From contig CAVSSX010000008.1 in the NCBI GenBank assembly GCA_963730735.1, positions 124,001 to 188,000 of the forward strand: DNA of 64,000 bases, written 5' to 3'. This DNA comes from CAVSSX01 sp963730735 (GTDB lineage Bacteria > Actinomycetota > Acidimicrobiia > Acidimicrobiales > RAAP-2). Shown one piece after another: positions 9,671-18,438 of the stretch (positions are counted from its first letter, which is position 1; each line of letters opens with the position of its first letter). Made by a program: the position numbers and the translations under genes. The notes beneath the pieces were generated by a model. That model made no database searches, was not told the origin of the DNA, and saw only the letters and a list, made by a program, of their open reading frames with translations.

Positions 9671-10804
9671 ATGGAGTTTGGTTACTTTGCCCAGGTGTTC
9701 GTACCCGACAGCGTCGCCGCGACGACGCCCGGCTACGAGCAGCAACGACTGCTCGAGAACCTCGAGCTCTCGGTGCAGGCGGAGGCGGACGGGTTCAAGT
9801 ACGTCTGGGCCTCCGAGCACCACTTCCTGCGCGAGTACTCGCACATGTCGGCGCCCGAGGTCTTCCTGTCCTTCGTGGCCGCCCGGACCCAGCGGATCCA
9901 CCTCGGGTCGGCCATCTTCAACATCACCGCGCCGGTGAACCACCCCGTCCGCACGGCCGAACGGGCGGCCATGCTCGACAACCTTTCCAACGGCCGCTTC
10001 GAGCTGGGCACGGGTCGTGGGTCGTCGACCACCGAGATGTTCGGCTTCGGCATCCCCGAGGCCGAGGCCTCCAAGGCCCTGTGGGACGAGTCCATCCGCG
10101 AGCTGCCCAAGATGTGGCGCGAGGGCTTCTACGAGCACGAGGGCAAGTCGTTCTCGGTGCCGCCGCGCGAGCTCTTCCCGAGGCCGGTGACCCAGCCGCA
10201 TCCGCCCCTGTGGGTGGCGTGCGGGAACCCGGGCACGTTCGAGAAGGCGGGGCGCATGGGCCTCGGCGTCCTGTGCTTCACCATCGGGGCGCCGTCGGAG
10301 CTGGCCAAGCTGATCGAGGTCTACAAGAACGCCGTGGCCGACGCCGACCCGGTGGGTGACTTCGTCAACGACAACGTCATGTGCGTCACCCACCTCACCT
10401 GCATGCCCGACCGCGAGCAGGCGTTCGAGCTCAACACCAACATCAACATGCGCTACTACCAGAGCCTGGTGTTCCGTTGGCTCAACACCTTCCCCAAGCC
10501 CGAGGGCGTGCCGGACTGGCCGGCCGTGATGCCCGAGCCCACGCTGGCCGAGATCAAGGAGCAGGTCGAGGCGGGGACCATCGCCGTCGGCGACCCCGAG
10601 GACTGCGCCCGGACCTGCCAGGCCTTCGCCGACGCCGGGGCCGACCAGCTGGTCATGAGCCCCATGACCACGACCATGCCGTTCGAGACGGCGTCGGCCA
10701 GCATGAAGCTGTTCGGCGAGCAGGTCATCCCCCGCTTCGACACCGACCCGACGTTCCGGTCCGACCGCAACCGGGCCGGGGCGCTGGCCGCCGGAGGCAA
10801 CTGA
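9671..10804 (+). CDS. LLM-class flavin-dependent oxidoreductase
   Basis: This 377-residue luciferase-like protein has FKYVWASEHHFLREYSHMSAP, IHLGSAIFNITAPVNHPVR, RFELGTGRGSSTTEMFGF and PQRHPPLW-like HPPLWVACGNPGTFEKA. The EHHF and GTGRG blocks resemble the flavin-dependent monooxygenase branch (limonene monooxygenase, alkanal monooxygenase) rather than F420-only enzymes. The start is ATG 9671 after a GGGGGCTGCG ribosome site. It stands alone on the plus strand, 136 bp after the amidohydrolase. The substrate cannot be told. Confidence 0.85.
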   Translation: MEFGYFAQVFVPDSVAATTPGYEQQRLLENLELSVQAEADGFKYVWASEHHFLREYSHMSAPEVFLSFVAARTQRIHLGSAIFNITAPVNHPVRTAERAAMLDNLSNGRFELGTGRGSSTTEMFGFGIPEAEASKALWDESIRELPKMWREGFYEHEGKSFSVPPRELFPRPVTQPHPPLWVACGNPGTFEKAGRMGLGVLCFTIGAPSELAKLIEVYKNAVADADPVGDFVNDNVMCVTHLTCMPDREQAFELNTNINMRYYQSLVFRWLNTFPKPEGVPDWPAVMPEPTLAEIKEQVEAGTIAVGDPEDCARTCQAFADAGADQLVMSPMTTTMPFETASASMKLFGEQVIPRFDTDPTFRSDRNRAGALAAGGN

Positions 10805-10892
10805 GGCCGCCCGAAGGAGCGGCCACCGCCACTGCTGGACGAGGCCGACGCCCATGCGGTCGACTGGTCGGGAAACGGCGTAGGGGGCACTC

Positions 10893-11663
10893 ATGGGCGA
10901 GCGATCGGACGGCGTGGGGGCTGCGGACACCGGCGAGGTGGCAGCCCCGCCCCTGCCCCGGGTGGTCGACCGCTCGGCCTTCGACGGCGAGCTGCACCGG
11001 CTCCGGGCGCGGGAGAAGGCCCACACCCACGAAGGTGATGCCCTGGCCGCCGCCCGGCGGCGCCTGCCGATGGTCGAGGTGGACGCCGGACTCGAACTGC
11101 ACGGCCCCGACGGTCCGTTGCCCCTCCTCGACGCCTTCGAGGGCCGCCGACAGCTCCTCGCCTACTTCTTCATGTGGCACGACGGCCATTCGGCGGCCGA
11201 CCAGTGCGAGGGCTGCACGTGGGTGACCAGCCACCTGGGTGAGCTCTCCTACTTGCACTCCCGCGACATCACCCTGGCCGTGCTCTGTCAGGGGCCCTTC
11301 GAGGCCAGTCGTCGGTACCGGGACTTCATGGGCTGGGAGATGCCCTGGTACTCGGCTCGTCCGTCCCTCGACTCGCTCCTGGTCGGCCGCCAGATCGGGA
11401 TGTTCCACCTGGTCAGCTACGTACGAGACGGCGACCGGGTCTTCGAGACCTACTGGACCAACGGGCGCGGCGTCGAGGCCATGGAGAACAGTTACTCGTT
11501 GATGGACCTCACTGTCTACGGACGCCAGGAGCCCTGGGAGGACTCGCCGTCCGGTTGGCCCCAACCGCTCCCCGGAGCGAACGACACGCTGCGTTCCGGT
11601 GGGCGGCCGATCGCCCAGTGGTCACGGGTCGACGGCGGGCGCTCGGACGACCTCGGCGAGTGA
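10893..11663 (+). CDS. DUF899 family protein (thioredoxin-fold)
   Basis: This 256-residue protein fits DUF899: a conserved start region with EKAHTHEGDALAAARRRLP, then LLAYFFMWHDG, the cysteine block DQCEGCTWVTSHLGEL, WEMPWYSA and a C-terminal ENSYSLMDLTVYGRQEPWEDSP. The family has a thioredoxin-like fold and no established reaction. The CEGC pair sits where a redox CxxC would be. The start is ATG 10893 after AGGGGGC. It is convergent with the next gene. Confidence 0.8.
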   Translation: MGERSDGVGAADTGEVAAPPLPRVVDRSAFDGELHRLRAREKAHTHEGDALAAARRRLPMVEVDAGLELHGPDGPLPLLDAFEGRRQLLAYFFMWHDGHSAADQCEGCTWVTSHLGELSYLHSRDITLAVLCQGPFEASRRYRDFMGWEMPWYSARPSLDSLLVGRQIGMFHLVSYVRDGDRVFETYWTNGRGVEAMENSYSLMDLTVYGRQEPWEDSPSGWPQPLPGANDTLRSGGRPIAQWSRVDGGRSDDLGE

Positions 11664-11681
11664 GCGGCGGACAGCCCGAAG

Positions 11682-12050
11682 CTAGAAGGTGAGGCCCTGC
11701 TCCTCGAGGTAGGTGAGGACCTTGTCGATGCCGTCGGCCGCCGCCAGCTGCTGTTCGAGGCCGCTCGCCCCCGCCTCGGCCGCCGGGAGGGCGGCCAGCC
11801 GTTCGACCACGGCCACCATCGACAACAGGAGCGCGCCGAGGTACTCCCCGGCCTCGAGGAACTTCGCCTCGTTGGTCGACAGGCCGCGCAGGCCCTCGTT
11901 GAGTACCTCTCGCAGGACGGTGTGCAGCTCGTCGACCGAACCGATCTCGTGGGACTCGAGGCTGGCCCGGATCAATCGACGGGCCGACTGGCTGGCGTGG
12001 ACGGCGGTCGGGCTCTGGGGCTCCAGGCGCAGCGGGACGGGCCGACTCAT
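11682..12050 (-). CDS. Hypothetical protein, helical
   Basis: This 122-residue protein was not recognised. It is Leu/Ala/Glu rich and predicted helical by eye (VDELHTVLREVLNEGLRG, GALLLSMVAVVERLAALP), ending ADGIDKVLTYLEEQGLTF. ATG 12050 (MSRPVPLRLEPQ) is the likeliest start; the frame remains open upstream to 12278 but loses protein-like composition. No membrane segment is clear. It is convergent with the DUF899 gene. Confidence 0.5.
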   Translation of the reverse strand: MSRPVPLRLEPQSPTAVHASQSARRLIRASLESHEIGSVDELHTVLREVLNEGLRGLSTNEAKFLEAGEYLGALLLSMVAVVERLAALPAAEAGASGLEQQLAAADGIDKVLTYLEEQGLTF

Positions 12051-12292
12051 CGCGGGGCGAGCCGTCCCGGTCCGTGGGCCGGTGGAACTCGAGCGATGTA
12101 CGTCCTCACGGCCTCCGGCCCCCCTGCGTGTCGGGATCGAGTCCCCAGCATATTGCGGGCCCAACCCCAGGCCGGAGCCGGCGGATCGGCGCAGCCCGAC
12201 GCGGTTCGACCCGACGCTCCCCTTCGGTGGCCGGCCCTGCCGGCCGACGGCTCGGGGGAATCCGTCGGCGGCAGGCACCGGTGCGTTCCCGC

Positions 12293-13659
12293 TCAGGAGA
12301 AGTCCGGGACGTAGGAGAGGATGCCGTTCACGTACACGACCGACTCGGGGAAGACGCCCGACTGCTGGAGTGACCCGAGACCCTGGTAGTAGCTGGCCAG
12401 GGCCAGCTTCACCGACCCTCCGGTGTCCGCGAGGAGGTCGTGGAGGTAGGCGGCGGCCATCTCGATGTTGTCCGACGGCACGTTCGGGTCGAGCGTCGGG
12501 TCACTCAGTTGGGCCTGCAGGGCCGTCACCGTGGACGGCTCGAGCTGGCCGATGCCCACGGCACCGGTCGGCGACACGACGGTGGCCTGCCAGCCCGACT
12601 CCCACCAGCCCAGCGCCTCGAGCAGGGCCGGCGAGATGCCGAAGGCGTTCGCCCAGTGGACGAAGAGCGGTCGGAGGGCCACCCGGCTCGGGTAGGCCAG
12701 CAACTGCGGCGGGAGACTCGACGAGGTGGTCACCGCCGTCGTGGCGACCGTCGCCGCCGAGGTGGCCGAAGAGCCGGTGCTCGGGATGGTCAGGTGGGTG
12801 CCGATGGCCACGTTGTTCGGGTCGGCGATCCCGTTCGCCGACACGATGGCCGAGACGGTGGTGCCGTAGTGGGCGGCGATGGCCGTCAGCGTGTCACCCG
12901 CCTGGATGACCGCCGACGCGTCGCCGGAGGCGTCGAGGTGGTGGTGCGACGTCCGGCGCTCGGGATGGTCAGGTGGGTGCCGATGGCCACGTTGTTCGGG
13001 TCGGCGATCCCGTTGGCCGACACGATGGCCGCGACCGTCGTGCCGTAGTGGGCGGCGATGGCCGTCAAGGTGTCACCCGCCTGGATGACCGCCGAGGAGG
13101 TGGCCGGGGGCGTCGAGGTGGACGTCGACGCCCCGGCGCTCGGGATGGTCAGGTGGGTGCCGATGGCCACGTTGTTCGGATCGGCGATCCCGTTGGCCGA
13201 CACGATGGCGGCGACCGTCGTCCCGTAGTGGGCGGCGATGGCCGTCAACGTGTCACCCGACTGGATGACCGCCGAAGAGGTGGCCGGGGGCGTCGAGGTG
13301 GTGGTCGACGCCCCGGCGCTCGGGATGGTCAGGTTCGATCCGCTGACCACGATATTCGGGTTGGCGATCCCGTTGGCCGAGGCCAGGGCCGAGACCGTCG
13401 TCCCGTAGTGGGCGGCGATCTGCGACAGGTTCTGGCCTGGCAGGACCTTGACGGTGGTGGCTGAGGCCGGCAGGGCCAGCGCCAGCGTGGCCGCCACCGA
13501 GGACGCGGCGACCACGATGGCACCACGTCGCAGGGAGAGGGACAGCTTCCGTCGAACAACAGGAGTACTACGGGTAACGCCCAGCAATTTACGCTCCGAC
13601 ACGTATGCGCTTGTTTCCGTGCGCCCCACCACCATTCCCCTTTTAGAAGGGAAATGCAA
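12293..13659 (-). CDS. Secreted LysM-repeat protein with lysozyme-like C-terminal domain (one frameshift)
   Basis: The N-terminus has a basic region (RRKLSLSLRRG), a hydrophobic stretch and ALPASA, typical of a signal peptide. Four LysM modules follow, each with a block like GDTLTAIAAHYGTTVAAI, SANGIADPNNV and GTHLTIPSAG, joined by Ser/Thr/Pro linkers. The C-terminal 150 residues (LLEALGWWESGWQ, GAVGIGQLEPSTV, ASYYQGLGSL) are a lytic-transglycosylase-like fold with a possible catalytic Glu in WWESGW. It probably binds and cuts peptidoglycan outside the cell. One base is missing in the linker near 12910-12950, where one linker copy is 1 nt shorter than its sisters. The start could be ATG 13659 or an internal ATG/GTG a few codons later. 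Confidence 0.82.
12782..13500. repeat. Tandem LysM-coding repeats, 180-bp period
   Basis: Four direct repeats begin with CGGGATGGTCAGG at 12782, 12961, 13141 and 13321. The spacings are 179, 180 and 180 bp. Copies 1-3 are nearly identical; the fourth (first in the protein) has diverged. The 179-bp spacing marks the frameshift in the LysM gene. Confidence 0.9.
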
Positions 13660-14000
13660 GCGGGGTTGTTATTGAAACCACCGATTTCCACAGCGACCGG
13701 CGCGGTGGCCCAGGGTGAAGCGCCTGCGGCACCGGGTCCAGCCCGTCAGCAGCTCCAGGGCACAACAACGCAGCTCAGAGGGGTTGTCACCAGCGCCAGA
13801 TCCGATTCACCCTCACCCGCGACGCTCGCCAGCTCGCGGCGCGTCGACCGGCGGCGGAAATTTTTGCTGTTCGAAAGCCGAAAAAGGCTCCGTTTCGCCA
13901 ATCAAGGGCATCTGGCAATCGCCACGCGGGAATCGGTACCGGCGATCGGAGCGCCCCGCTCGTTCGTCGCCCCCGCCGGCTCGGCGCCCGACCGTGCGAT
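13660..14000. other. Intergenic region upstream of the LysM gene
   Basis: No gene is seen in these 340 bp. The stretch 13850-13910 is AT-richer than its surroundings and contains TTTTTGCTGTTCG. It is the likely 5' leader and promoter region of the minus-strand LysM gene. Short matches to c-di-AMP riboswitch blocks occur only on the plus strand and were rejected. Confidence 0.5.
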
Positions 14001-14423
14001 TCAGTCGACGTCGAGGAACTCGACCTTCGCCAGCGGGCTGCCCTGGACCCACTCCTCCAGTTCTGCCCGGGGCCACTCGCTGTTCTCGCCACGACGGTCA
14101 TTGAACTGGGCGACGAGCGGAGCGAGCAGCCGGCGTCGTTCCGTCGCATCGGTGATGACCGTGGCCCTGGCGGAGAGGTCGGCGACGACGCCGTGCTTGA
14201 GGTGGAACGTGAAATTCGGCTCGGCGCTCAGATTCACCAGCCAGTCTCGGGTCCGGGGTGCCGGAATCCCGCTCAGGTACACGTCGTCGTCCACCCGGTA
14301 GAACACGATCTCGATCCGGCGCGGCTGACCGGATCGACGACCGGTGGTGGTGATGTCGATCGTGCGGTCGGCGATGCCGGTCGTCGGATCGACCGACAAG
14401 GCTCGGCGTACGTCCTCTCGCAT
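14001..14423 (-). CDS. Nitroreductase/deazaflavin-dependent oxidoreductase family protein (DUF385, Ddn-like)
   Basis: This 140-residue protein has the family layout: ITTTGRRSGQPRRIEIVFYRVDDDVYLSG, then RDWLVNLSAEPNFTFHL and a C-terminal helix. The TTTGRKSG-type block binds the F420 phosphate region in known members such as mycobacterial Ddn. It probably uses reduced F420 on an unknown substrate. The start is ATG 14423. It stands alone on the minus strand. Confidence 0.83.
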   Translation of the reverse strand: MREDVRRALSVDPTTGIADRTIDITTTGRRSGQPRRIEIVFYRVDDDVYLSGIPAPRTRDWLVNLSAEPNFTFHLKHGVVADLSARATVITDATERRRLLAPLVAQFNDRRGENSEWPRAELEEWVQGSPLAKVEFLDVD

Positions 14424-14548
14424 CGTGGATCATGCCTCCTCGTGCCCAGGCGGGCCCCACATCCGAGGGTACCCGGCGCCCGGCGGCACGATCGCGGGGC
14501 GTGGACGCCCCCACTCGCCTCGGCGGGGCCGGCTTGTCGGACACCGCC

Positions 14549-14939
14549 CTAAAAGGTGACGTTGCCTGTCCCGGTGACCGACGAGTACATGGACAGCGAC
14601 TTGGCATTGTCGCTCTGGTTGCACTTGCCGCTCTTCAGCTTGGGGGAGATGAAGGCGATGGTCAGCGTGATCGTCCCGGTACCGCTGATGCCGGCGTACG
14701 CCCCCGTGCCACGGTAGATCTTGATGGGTGCCGTACCGATGATGCTGCCCGAACAGGTGGTGGCATTGTTCGTCGCCGGTGCCGACTGCATGGCCGGGCC
14801 CAGGGCACTCGAGTCGATCATGAAGGTGCCCTTCTTCAGCACCAACTTCTAATAGTTGCCGTTGACATCCGGCTTCCCGTTCTTGTCCTGGCTGGTGGCC
14901 TTCCCGTAGTTAGGTGCGTCGGCGGCCTCGGCGATCACC
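14549..14939 (-). pseudogene. Remnant of a secreted-type protein gene with an in-frame TAG
   Basis: Reading leftward from GTG 14939 gives a Gly/Asn/Lys-rich stretch (NYGKATSQDKNGKPDVNGN), then TAG at 14849-14851, then in the same frame KLVLKKGTFMIDSSALGP and a beta-rich tail (GTGAYAGISGTGTITLTI) to the stop at 14549. The composition is typical of a small secreted beta protein, but no signal peptide is left because the frame closes near 14970. It overlaps the 5' side of the divergent DUF6314 gene. The family was not recognised. It could also be a short gene starting at TTG 14845 or GTG 14842. Confidence 0.45.
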
Positions 14940-14958
14940 AGCAGGCAGACTCTCTCAC

Positions 14959-15459
14959 TTGCTGCCCGTTCCCGACACTTTTGCGTACCTGATCGGAACG
15001 TGGACCGTCGATCGGTTGTACCGAGACCATGTGTCCGGGACAGAAGGCCGGTTCACGGGGACGGCCGTCGTGCAACCCCTGCTGGAGACCGAACCCGGTG
15101 AGCGCAGGGCCAGCTACTACGAGTCAGGCAATCTCGAATTCGGGACGCACCGGGGGCCAGCGGTGCGGCGCCTCACGCTGACGACCACATCCAGCAGCCA
15201 GATCGTGCAGCTGTGGTTCACCGACGGCTCGCCGTTCGTCGAACTTGATCTACGAACGGGAGCGTGGATCAGCGAGCACCCCTGCCGCAGCGATCTCTAT
15301 GAGCTGAGATCAGAGGTCGAGACAGAGAACTCGTGGCGGGAGCAGTGGCGAGTGCGGGGCTCCAGCAAGGACTACGAGGCTCGCGCTCAAATGACTCGAC
15401 AAACTCCCGAGCCGCCGCTGCCGATGCGGTCCCCACGGCCGGGAAGATCGCCAGCTTGA
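14959..15459 (+). CDS. DUF6314 family protein
   Basis: This protein of about 166 residues matches DUF6314: FAYLIGTWTVDRLYRD, EGRFTGTAVVQPL, VQLWFTDGSPFVELDLRTG, EHPCRSDLYELR and EQWRVRGSSKDYEARAQM. The family is a small lipocalin-like barrel of unknown function. TTG 14959 is preferred as start, since sequence before it is not family-like and is antisense to the remnant gene; ATG 14914 is the alternative. The last 18 residues (Pro/Arg-rich) exceed the family's usual end and may result from an indel. Confidence 0.72.
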   Translation: MLPVPDTFAYLIGTWTVDRLYRDHVSGTEGRFTGTAVVQPLLETEPGERRASYYESGNLEFGTHRGPAVRRLTLTTTSSSQIVQLWFTDGSPFVELDLRTGAWISEHPCRSDLYELRSEVETENSWREQWRVRGSSKDYEARAQMTRQTPEPPLPMRSPRPGRSPA

Positions 15460-15576
15460 GGTCGACCCGGCCCGCGAATGGAGCGATGGCCGGGACACCT
15501 TCTGAGACGCCCCTGCCGTCGGATCCAGAGATTCGTCTCCTCGATGCGGGTCGCACGTTTCGTGACCTGCACGTTT

Positions 15577-15622
15577 ATGGTCGGGCTGCCGGGATTTGAA
15601 CCCGGGACCTCTTGACCCCCAG
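15577..15622. repeat. Left copy of 46-bp tRNA-Pro-derived direct repeat (att-like)
   Basis: These 46 bp are identical to 17508-17553, the 3' part of the intact tRNA-Pro(GGG): CCA end, T-arm and anticodon 3' side. Here the identity stops at the anticodon and GTATCTCA follows, so this is a displaced tRNA 3' end. Confidence 0.9.
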
Positions 15623-15798
15623 GTATCTCATGGCAAGCGGTGTACGAAGTGCCGTTCGACCAGGATGGGAGCGAGCAAAACCGAACGAGTTATGCCGCGG
15701 CTCGCCCGGGCTTCCCTCCCCCCGTCACCCTGGGCGGGTGACGCTCCGACTGGTCAGATCTGGGAGGCTGACAGTGACGAGACCAGGAGGATCAATCC

Positions 15799-17373
15799 AT
15801 GCCCGCTGATCGAAGCCACGCCATGGACCACGTAGTCGTGGTTCTCTTCGAGAATCGGTCCCTCGATAACGTCCTGGGTCACCTCTACGGCCCCGATGAC
15901 GGCAAGACCTTCGAGGGTGTCGTTGGCAAGGACCTCTCGAACCCCATCCCTGAATGGGCCGAGCACGGCGTCGAGCAGAAGTCGGTCCCGTACACGGTCG
16001 CCACTGACATGGACAGCCCAAACCCCGACTCGGGTGAGGAGTTCTTCCACACCAACACCCAGCTCTACAACATCTTGAACGAGGCGAACCGGTTCCAACC
16101 GGCGGATGCCGTCACGGCCCCGTGGAACGCCCCCGAGCCGGGCCAGGTACCCACGATGGACGGGTTCGTGACCGACTACATCAGCACCTTCACTTCGGAG
16201 ATGGGCCGCCAGCCCACCTACAAGGAGTACTCGCAGATCATGACGGGGTTCACCCCCGAGCAGGTTCCGGTGCTCAATGGCCTGGCCCGTACCTTCGGCG
16301 TCTTCGACCACTGGTTCTGCGAGGTGCCTTCGCAGACCTTCATGAACCGGTCGTTCTGGACGGCGGCAACATCGTCGGGTTTGACCGTCAACGCCCCGGC
16401 GACGAAGTGGCTGGCCGCCAACGATGCGGAGACGATCTTCAACCGCCTCGATCAGCATGGCAAAACATGGAAGGTGTACGTCGCCGAGCCGATGCAGTTC
16501 TCGGCGACGGCCATCATCCACTACCCCCGCCTGAAGGACCGTCTGGCCACTCACTTCGTGCCCTTCTCGCAGTTCGAGATCGACGCCGCCAATGGCGAAC
16601 TGCCGAACCTCTCCTTCATCGAACCCTGCCTGATTATCGGCCACAGCGACTACCACCCGGCCGCCGGACGGGCCATGGGTCACGGCATTGACATCCCCAG
16701 CCTTGATCCACCCTCCTCCATTCTGGGCGGCGAAGCGTTTCTGCGGCGGATCTACGACGCCTATCGAGGAATGCAGGGGTCGAGTGGTTCCACCGTGTGG
16801 AACACGACCCTTCTCGTCGGTTGGGACGAGCCAGGCGGCACCTACGACCACGTTCCCCCGCCCTCGGTCCCCTCGCCTACGGGGGGAGCGCCCGAGGGAG
16901 AGTTGGGCTTCACATTCGACCGCTCCGGCTATCGGGTCCCCGCGGTCGTCATCTCCCCCTGGATAGCCAAAGGTGAGGTGTTCAACGAGGAGTACCGGCA
17001 CACATCGCTGATCTCGACCCTGCGAGAGGTCTGGAACCTCGGCGATGCCCTCAGTGAACGAGATGCGGCCGCTCGTTCATTCTCGAACGTTTTCACGCTC
17101 GAGACACCTCGGAACCCCGAGACATGGGATGTACCAGAACCGCGGCCGGTGCCCCAGTTCACGATGGACGCCCTGGCCCTCGGGCAGGCGGTGTCGGTCC
17201 TCGGCAAGTCGCTGATCGACGGCCTTCGGGGGTACGCCGTGCAGAACAATCTTGATGTCGAGGGATTACCGTCAGACCCCACAGCCGAGATCCCGCCAGA
17301 ACAGATCGTGACCGTGTTCCGGAACTTCCTTTCCGACTTCTTTCCGCTACTGGCGCCGACATCCGCCAGCTAG
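15799..17373 (+). CDS. Phosphoesterase family protein (phospholipase C/acid phosphatase type)
   Basis: This 524-residue protein fits the PF04185 family of the alkaline phosphatase superfamily. The hallmark ENRSLDNVLGHLYG is near residue 18, followed by a DHWFCEVPSQTFMNRSFW block, GWDEPGGTYDHVPPP, and a C-terminal VPAVVISPWI with EYRHTSLISTLREVW. Family members cleave phospholipids or other phosphomonoesters with divalent metals. The protein starts directly at the catalytic domain and shows no signal peptide, unlike exported PlcA-type enzymes. The start is ATG 15799 after AGGAGGATCAATCC. It is the only gene in the tRNA-bounded segment, and its codon use is less GC-biased than its neighbours. 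Confidence 0.88.
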   Translation: MPADRSHAMDHVVVVLFENRSLDNVLGHLYGPDDGKTFEGVVGKDLSNPIPEWAEHGVEQKSVPYTVATDMDSPNPDSGEEFFHTNTQLYNILNEANRFQPADAVTAPWNAPEPGQVPTMDGFVTDYISTFTSEMGRQPTYKEYSQIMTGFTPEQVPVLNGLARTFGVFDHWFCEVPSQTFMNRSFWTAATSSGLTVNAPATKWLAANDAETIFNRLDQHGKTWKVYVAEPMQFSATAIIHYPRLKDRLATHFVPFSQFEIDAANGELPNLSFIEPCLIIGHSDYHPAAGRAMGHGIDIPSLDPPSSILGGEAFLRRIYDAYRGMQGSSGSTVWNTTLLVGWDEPGGTYDHVPPPSVPSPTGGAPEGELGFTFDRSGYRVPAVVISPWIAKGEVFNEEYRHTSLISTLREVWNLGDALSERDAAARSFSNVFTLETPRNPETWDVPEPRPVPQFTMDALALGQAVSVLGKSLIDGLRGYAVQNNLDVEGLPSDPTAEIPPEQIVTVFRNFLSDFFPLLAPTSAS

Positions 17374-17507
17374 CACTGAGACGGGACTCGAACTCCGGTC
17401 CGTCACCGTCCGGTTCGTCCGCCCTGCGTGTTGAAGACGCTGCCGAGGAGGCCAGGTGGCTCACTCATTTTGAGGAGTCAGGGCCACAGAGCCTCTGACC
17501 TGGCCTA

Positions 17508-17553
17508 ATGGTCGGGCTGCCGGGATTTGAACCCGGGACCTCTTGACCCCCAG
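17508..17553. repeat. Right copy of 46-bp tRNA-Pro-derived direct repeat (att-like)
   Basis: Identical to 15577-15622. It lies within the intact tRNA-Pro gene and extends one base beyond the CCA end. It is followed by TCAAGCGCGC, which completes the anticodon stem and D-arm. Confidence 0.9.
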
Positions 17554-17586
17554 TCAAGCGCGCTAACCAAGCTGCGCCACAGCCCG
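17509..17586 (-). tRNA. tRNA-Pro(GGG)
   Basis: Read on the minus strand, the gene starts CGGGCTG and ends CAGCCCG-A-CCA, giving a perfect 7-bp acceptor stem and an encoded CCA. The D-arm contains GCGCAGCTTGGTTAGCGC. The anticodon stem CTTGA/TCAAG encloses the loop CTGGGGG, so the anticodon is GGG. The T-arm is CCGGG-TTCAAAT-CCCGG. All arms fold without mismatch. Confidence 0.96.
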
Positions 17587-17996
17587 CACTGCATCACGCT
17601 GCTCCGGCCCTCGTGGGTCATTGCAGCGCCTCGCCCACTTTTCACGGAGCACACGCTCCGCGTTCGGTGAAGCTTCGCCATCGTAGTCGACCGGCGCGGG
17701 CCCCCTCAGGGCCCCACGGCACCGCTACTGACCCGACATCCCGATTCGGTCAGCCAGCGACGGATTCTCGGATCACGGCGTGCCGTCCTCGGCATTGTGG
17801 TCAGCAGTTGGCTGTTGATCGGTGCTGGCGTCCTTCTCGGGCTCGCCCCGGCGCGACGCTACGACCGCCTGCATCACCTGGTTGACGGCTAGCCGAATAG
17901 GTGGCTCCAGCGAGCCGTAGTCCCCATCGGGCGGCCTACCGACGGCGGCGGAACGCCGACGACGAGCGGGCGGTCACGCTCAGCGGGACCGCTCCC
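17587..17996. other. Intergenic region, 410 bp
   Basis: No convincing gene is seen. A plus-strand stretch ending at TAG 17890-17892 encodes a short hydrophobic peptide (VLGIVVSSWLLIGAGVLLGL) but has no good start codon or ribosome site. The promoter of the minus-strand tRNA should lie at its left end. Confidence 0.4.
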
Positions 17997-18200
17997 TCAG
18001 GACAGCTCCTCCGGCGGCAGCTCGTCGATGCGGTCGATGAACTTGGCCCGGACGCTCAACACCTTCTGGGGGCGATCGGGGTGGGACCGGTTGATGAAGA
18101 TGAAGTGCTTGCTCTTCAGCTGGTAGTCCGTGGCCAGCACCGTCTCGATCTTGGCGTCCTGGTTCGGGTCAGCCTGCTTGAACGTGACCTTGTAGGGCAT
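17997..18200 (-). CDS. Small hypothetical protein
   Basis: This 67-residue protein starts at ATG 18200 (MPYKVTFKQADPNQ). It is charged, with a beta-like core (SKHFIFINRSHPDRPQKV) and an acidic end (DRIDELPPEELS). No membrane segment or cysteine is seen. The protein-like composition and the lack of a competing frame support a real gene. Family not recognised. Confidence 0.55.
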   Translation of the reverse strand: MPYKVTFKQADPNQDAKIETVLATDYQLKSKHFIFINRSHPDRPQKVLSVRAKFIDRIDELPPEELS

Positions 18201-18438
18201 GGCGGCCAGCGTAACGGGGGCGCTCGGTCCCACCGCCTCCCCCCTCCCCTCTCGCCGAGGTCATCCGGTACGAGGAGCCGAGTGCAATGCCCGTGGTCGC
18301 GATCGCTCATCCAACGTGGTCGACGGTTCCGAAGTACCTCTCGTACGTTCGCCGGGGCGGATCGGGCGACGCGTGCCCACGGTGACGTCCCGGCTGCGCG
18401 ACATCGATGCGCATCCAATCGGTGGCTCGGAGGAAACC

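Larger units (their letters stand above)
15577..17553. mobile_element. Putative tRNA-Pro-integrated segment, 1.93 kb, without integrase
   Basis: The segment is bounded by the two 46-bp repeats. It lies on the 3' side of an intact tRNA gene, with the displaced tRNA 3' end at the far border. That is the standard geometry left by tyrosine-integrase elements entering a tRNA gene. It carries one gene (phosphoesterase) and is visibly lower in GC than the core genes. No integrase, excisionase or mobilisation gene is present, so it is either the remnant of a larger island or a passenger moved in trans. Confidence 0.6.

Noticed and set aside
13700..13765. c-di-AMP (ydaO-type) riboswitch for the LysM gene
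   Set aside because: GGTGAAGCG and CCCGTCAGC occur in the right order, but on the plus strand, opposite to the LysM gene, and the GGGGGACCCA-like core and flanking stems are missing.
17376..17445. tRNA-Sec remnant (loop CTTCAAC with UCA anticodon, GTTCGAGT T-loop-like block, minus strand)
   Set aside because: Only a 4-bp anticodon stem forms; T-stem and acceptor strands do not pair. It may be chance or very decayed, so it is not annotated.
17640..17892. Small membrane peptide gene
   Set aside because: A hydrophobic stretch ends at TAG 17890-17892 but there is no ATG and no ribosome site; left as intergenic.
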